Origin: Candidatus Sulfotelmatobacter sp. | Lineage (GTDB): Bacteria; Acidobacteriota; Terriglobia; Terriglobales; Acidobacteriaceae | Assembly: GCA_030045935.1 (NCBI GenBank) | Contig: JASIEN010000491.1 | Span: 1-7,077 of the forward strand | Reading direction: 5' to 3' | DNA length: 7,077 bases | In this document: piece by piece, positions 6,894 through 7,077 of the stretch | Layout of the letters: each line of letters starts with the position of its first letter | How positions within the stretch are numbered: position 1 is the stretch's first letter | Program-made: the position numbers and the translations under genes | The notes under the pieces: generated by a model | Told to the model about the DNA's origin: nothing | The model's input: only the letters and a program-made list of their open reading frames with translations | Database searches by the model: none

Positions 6894-6931
6894 CAGGCTG
6901 TTCTCATATAGTCATGCTATGCGGTAGCCTG
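6894..6931. repeat. Inverted repeat between rlpA and the HIT gene
   Basis: CAGGCT (6894-6899) and AGCCTG (6926-6931) are perfect complements around a 26-base loop that contains a shorter possible stem, ATAG (6908-6911) with CTAT (6917-6920). It lies about 30 bases after the rlpA stop. No T tract follows, so it is not a standard intrinsic terminator; it may be a weak RNA structure or chance. Confidence 0.25.
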
Positions 6932-6973
6932 ATTCCTGCACCCGATGTTACTGTTTTCGTCAGGTGATTGTGA

Positions 6974-7077
6974 ATGAGTAATGATGCCAACTGTCTCTTC
7001 TGCCGTATCCTGCGCGGCGAAATCCCTTCCAGGAAAGTCTATGAAGATGAACACGTCTACGCATTTGAAGACATCGA
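6974..7077 (+). CDS. HIT-family (histidine triad) nucleotide-binding protein, 5' part only
   Basis: Only the first 34 residues are in the window. They read as the N-terminus of a HinT-like histidine triad protein: CLFCRILRGEIPSRKVYEDE at 7-26, followed by AFEDI at 30-34. C7 and C10 form the CxxC pair found in zinc-containing HIT proteins. Such proteins are small cytosolic purine nucleoside phosphoramidate or dinucleotide hydrolases, but the HxHxH catalytic motif lies beyond the window edge, so activity cannot be judged. The start is ATG with AGGTGA 6 bases upstream and an in-frame TGA immediately before it, which fixes the N-terminus. It follows rlpA by 108 bases on the same strand, with no clear promoter or terminator between them. 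Confidence 0.92.
   Translation, partial: MSNDANCLFCRILRGEIPSRKVYEDEHVYAFEDI

Overview
The window shows seven protein-coding genes in two divergent groups and no mobile element, CRISPR array or structural RNA gene. The sequence is moderately GC-rich, with mostly short intergenic gaps. The gene set (secreted PF04185-type phosphoesterase, large soluble class III cyclase-like protein, MutY, thioredoxin-fold protein, RlpA lipoprotein, HIT protein) fits a Gram-negative-type bacterium. My impression is an acidobacterium, but that is recollection of protein style, not proof. RlpA with a lipobox and a SPOR domain implies a peptidoglycan wall and a lipoprotein export pathway.

Leftward group (minus strand, read from right to left): mutY (4672-5718), then a thioredoxin-fold/redoxin protein (4096-4593), a putative terminator hairpin (4064-4080), a 748-residue protein with a class III nucleotidyl cyclase-like domain (1715-3961), about 340 bases without a convincing gene (1378-1714), and an exported phosphoesterase (1-1377) whose stop codon is the first three bases of the window. 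mutY and the redoxin gene are 78 bases apart and could be co-transcribed; both relate to oxidative stress (8-oxoG mispair repair and thiol redox chemistry). The cyclase-like gene and the phosphoesterase gene probably have their own promoters.

Rightward group (plus strand): a promoter-like sequence and a leader hairpin precede a 75-residue helical protein (5853-6080). Its stop codon overlaps the GTG start of rlpA (6077-6865) in a GTGA junction, so the two look translationally coupled. After a gap of about 108 bases, a HIT-family protein begins at 6974 and runs off the window.

The items most worth a second look are the cyclase-like protein, which keeps both metal-binding Asp positions but lacks the usual purine-selecting Asp and has a large unrecognised N-terminal region, and the small unrecognised protein coupled to RlpA. 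Four starts were chosen against the longest reading frame: the redoxin gene (strong GGAGG), mutY (ATG rather than an upstream TTG), the cyclase-like gene (ATG rather than an upstream GTG), and rlpA (GTG in the overlap rather than a frame running through the upstream gene).
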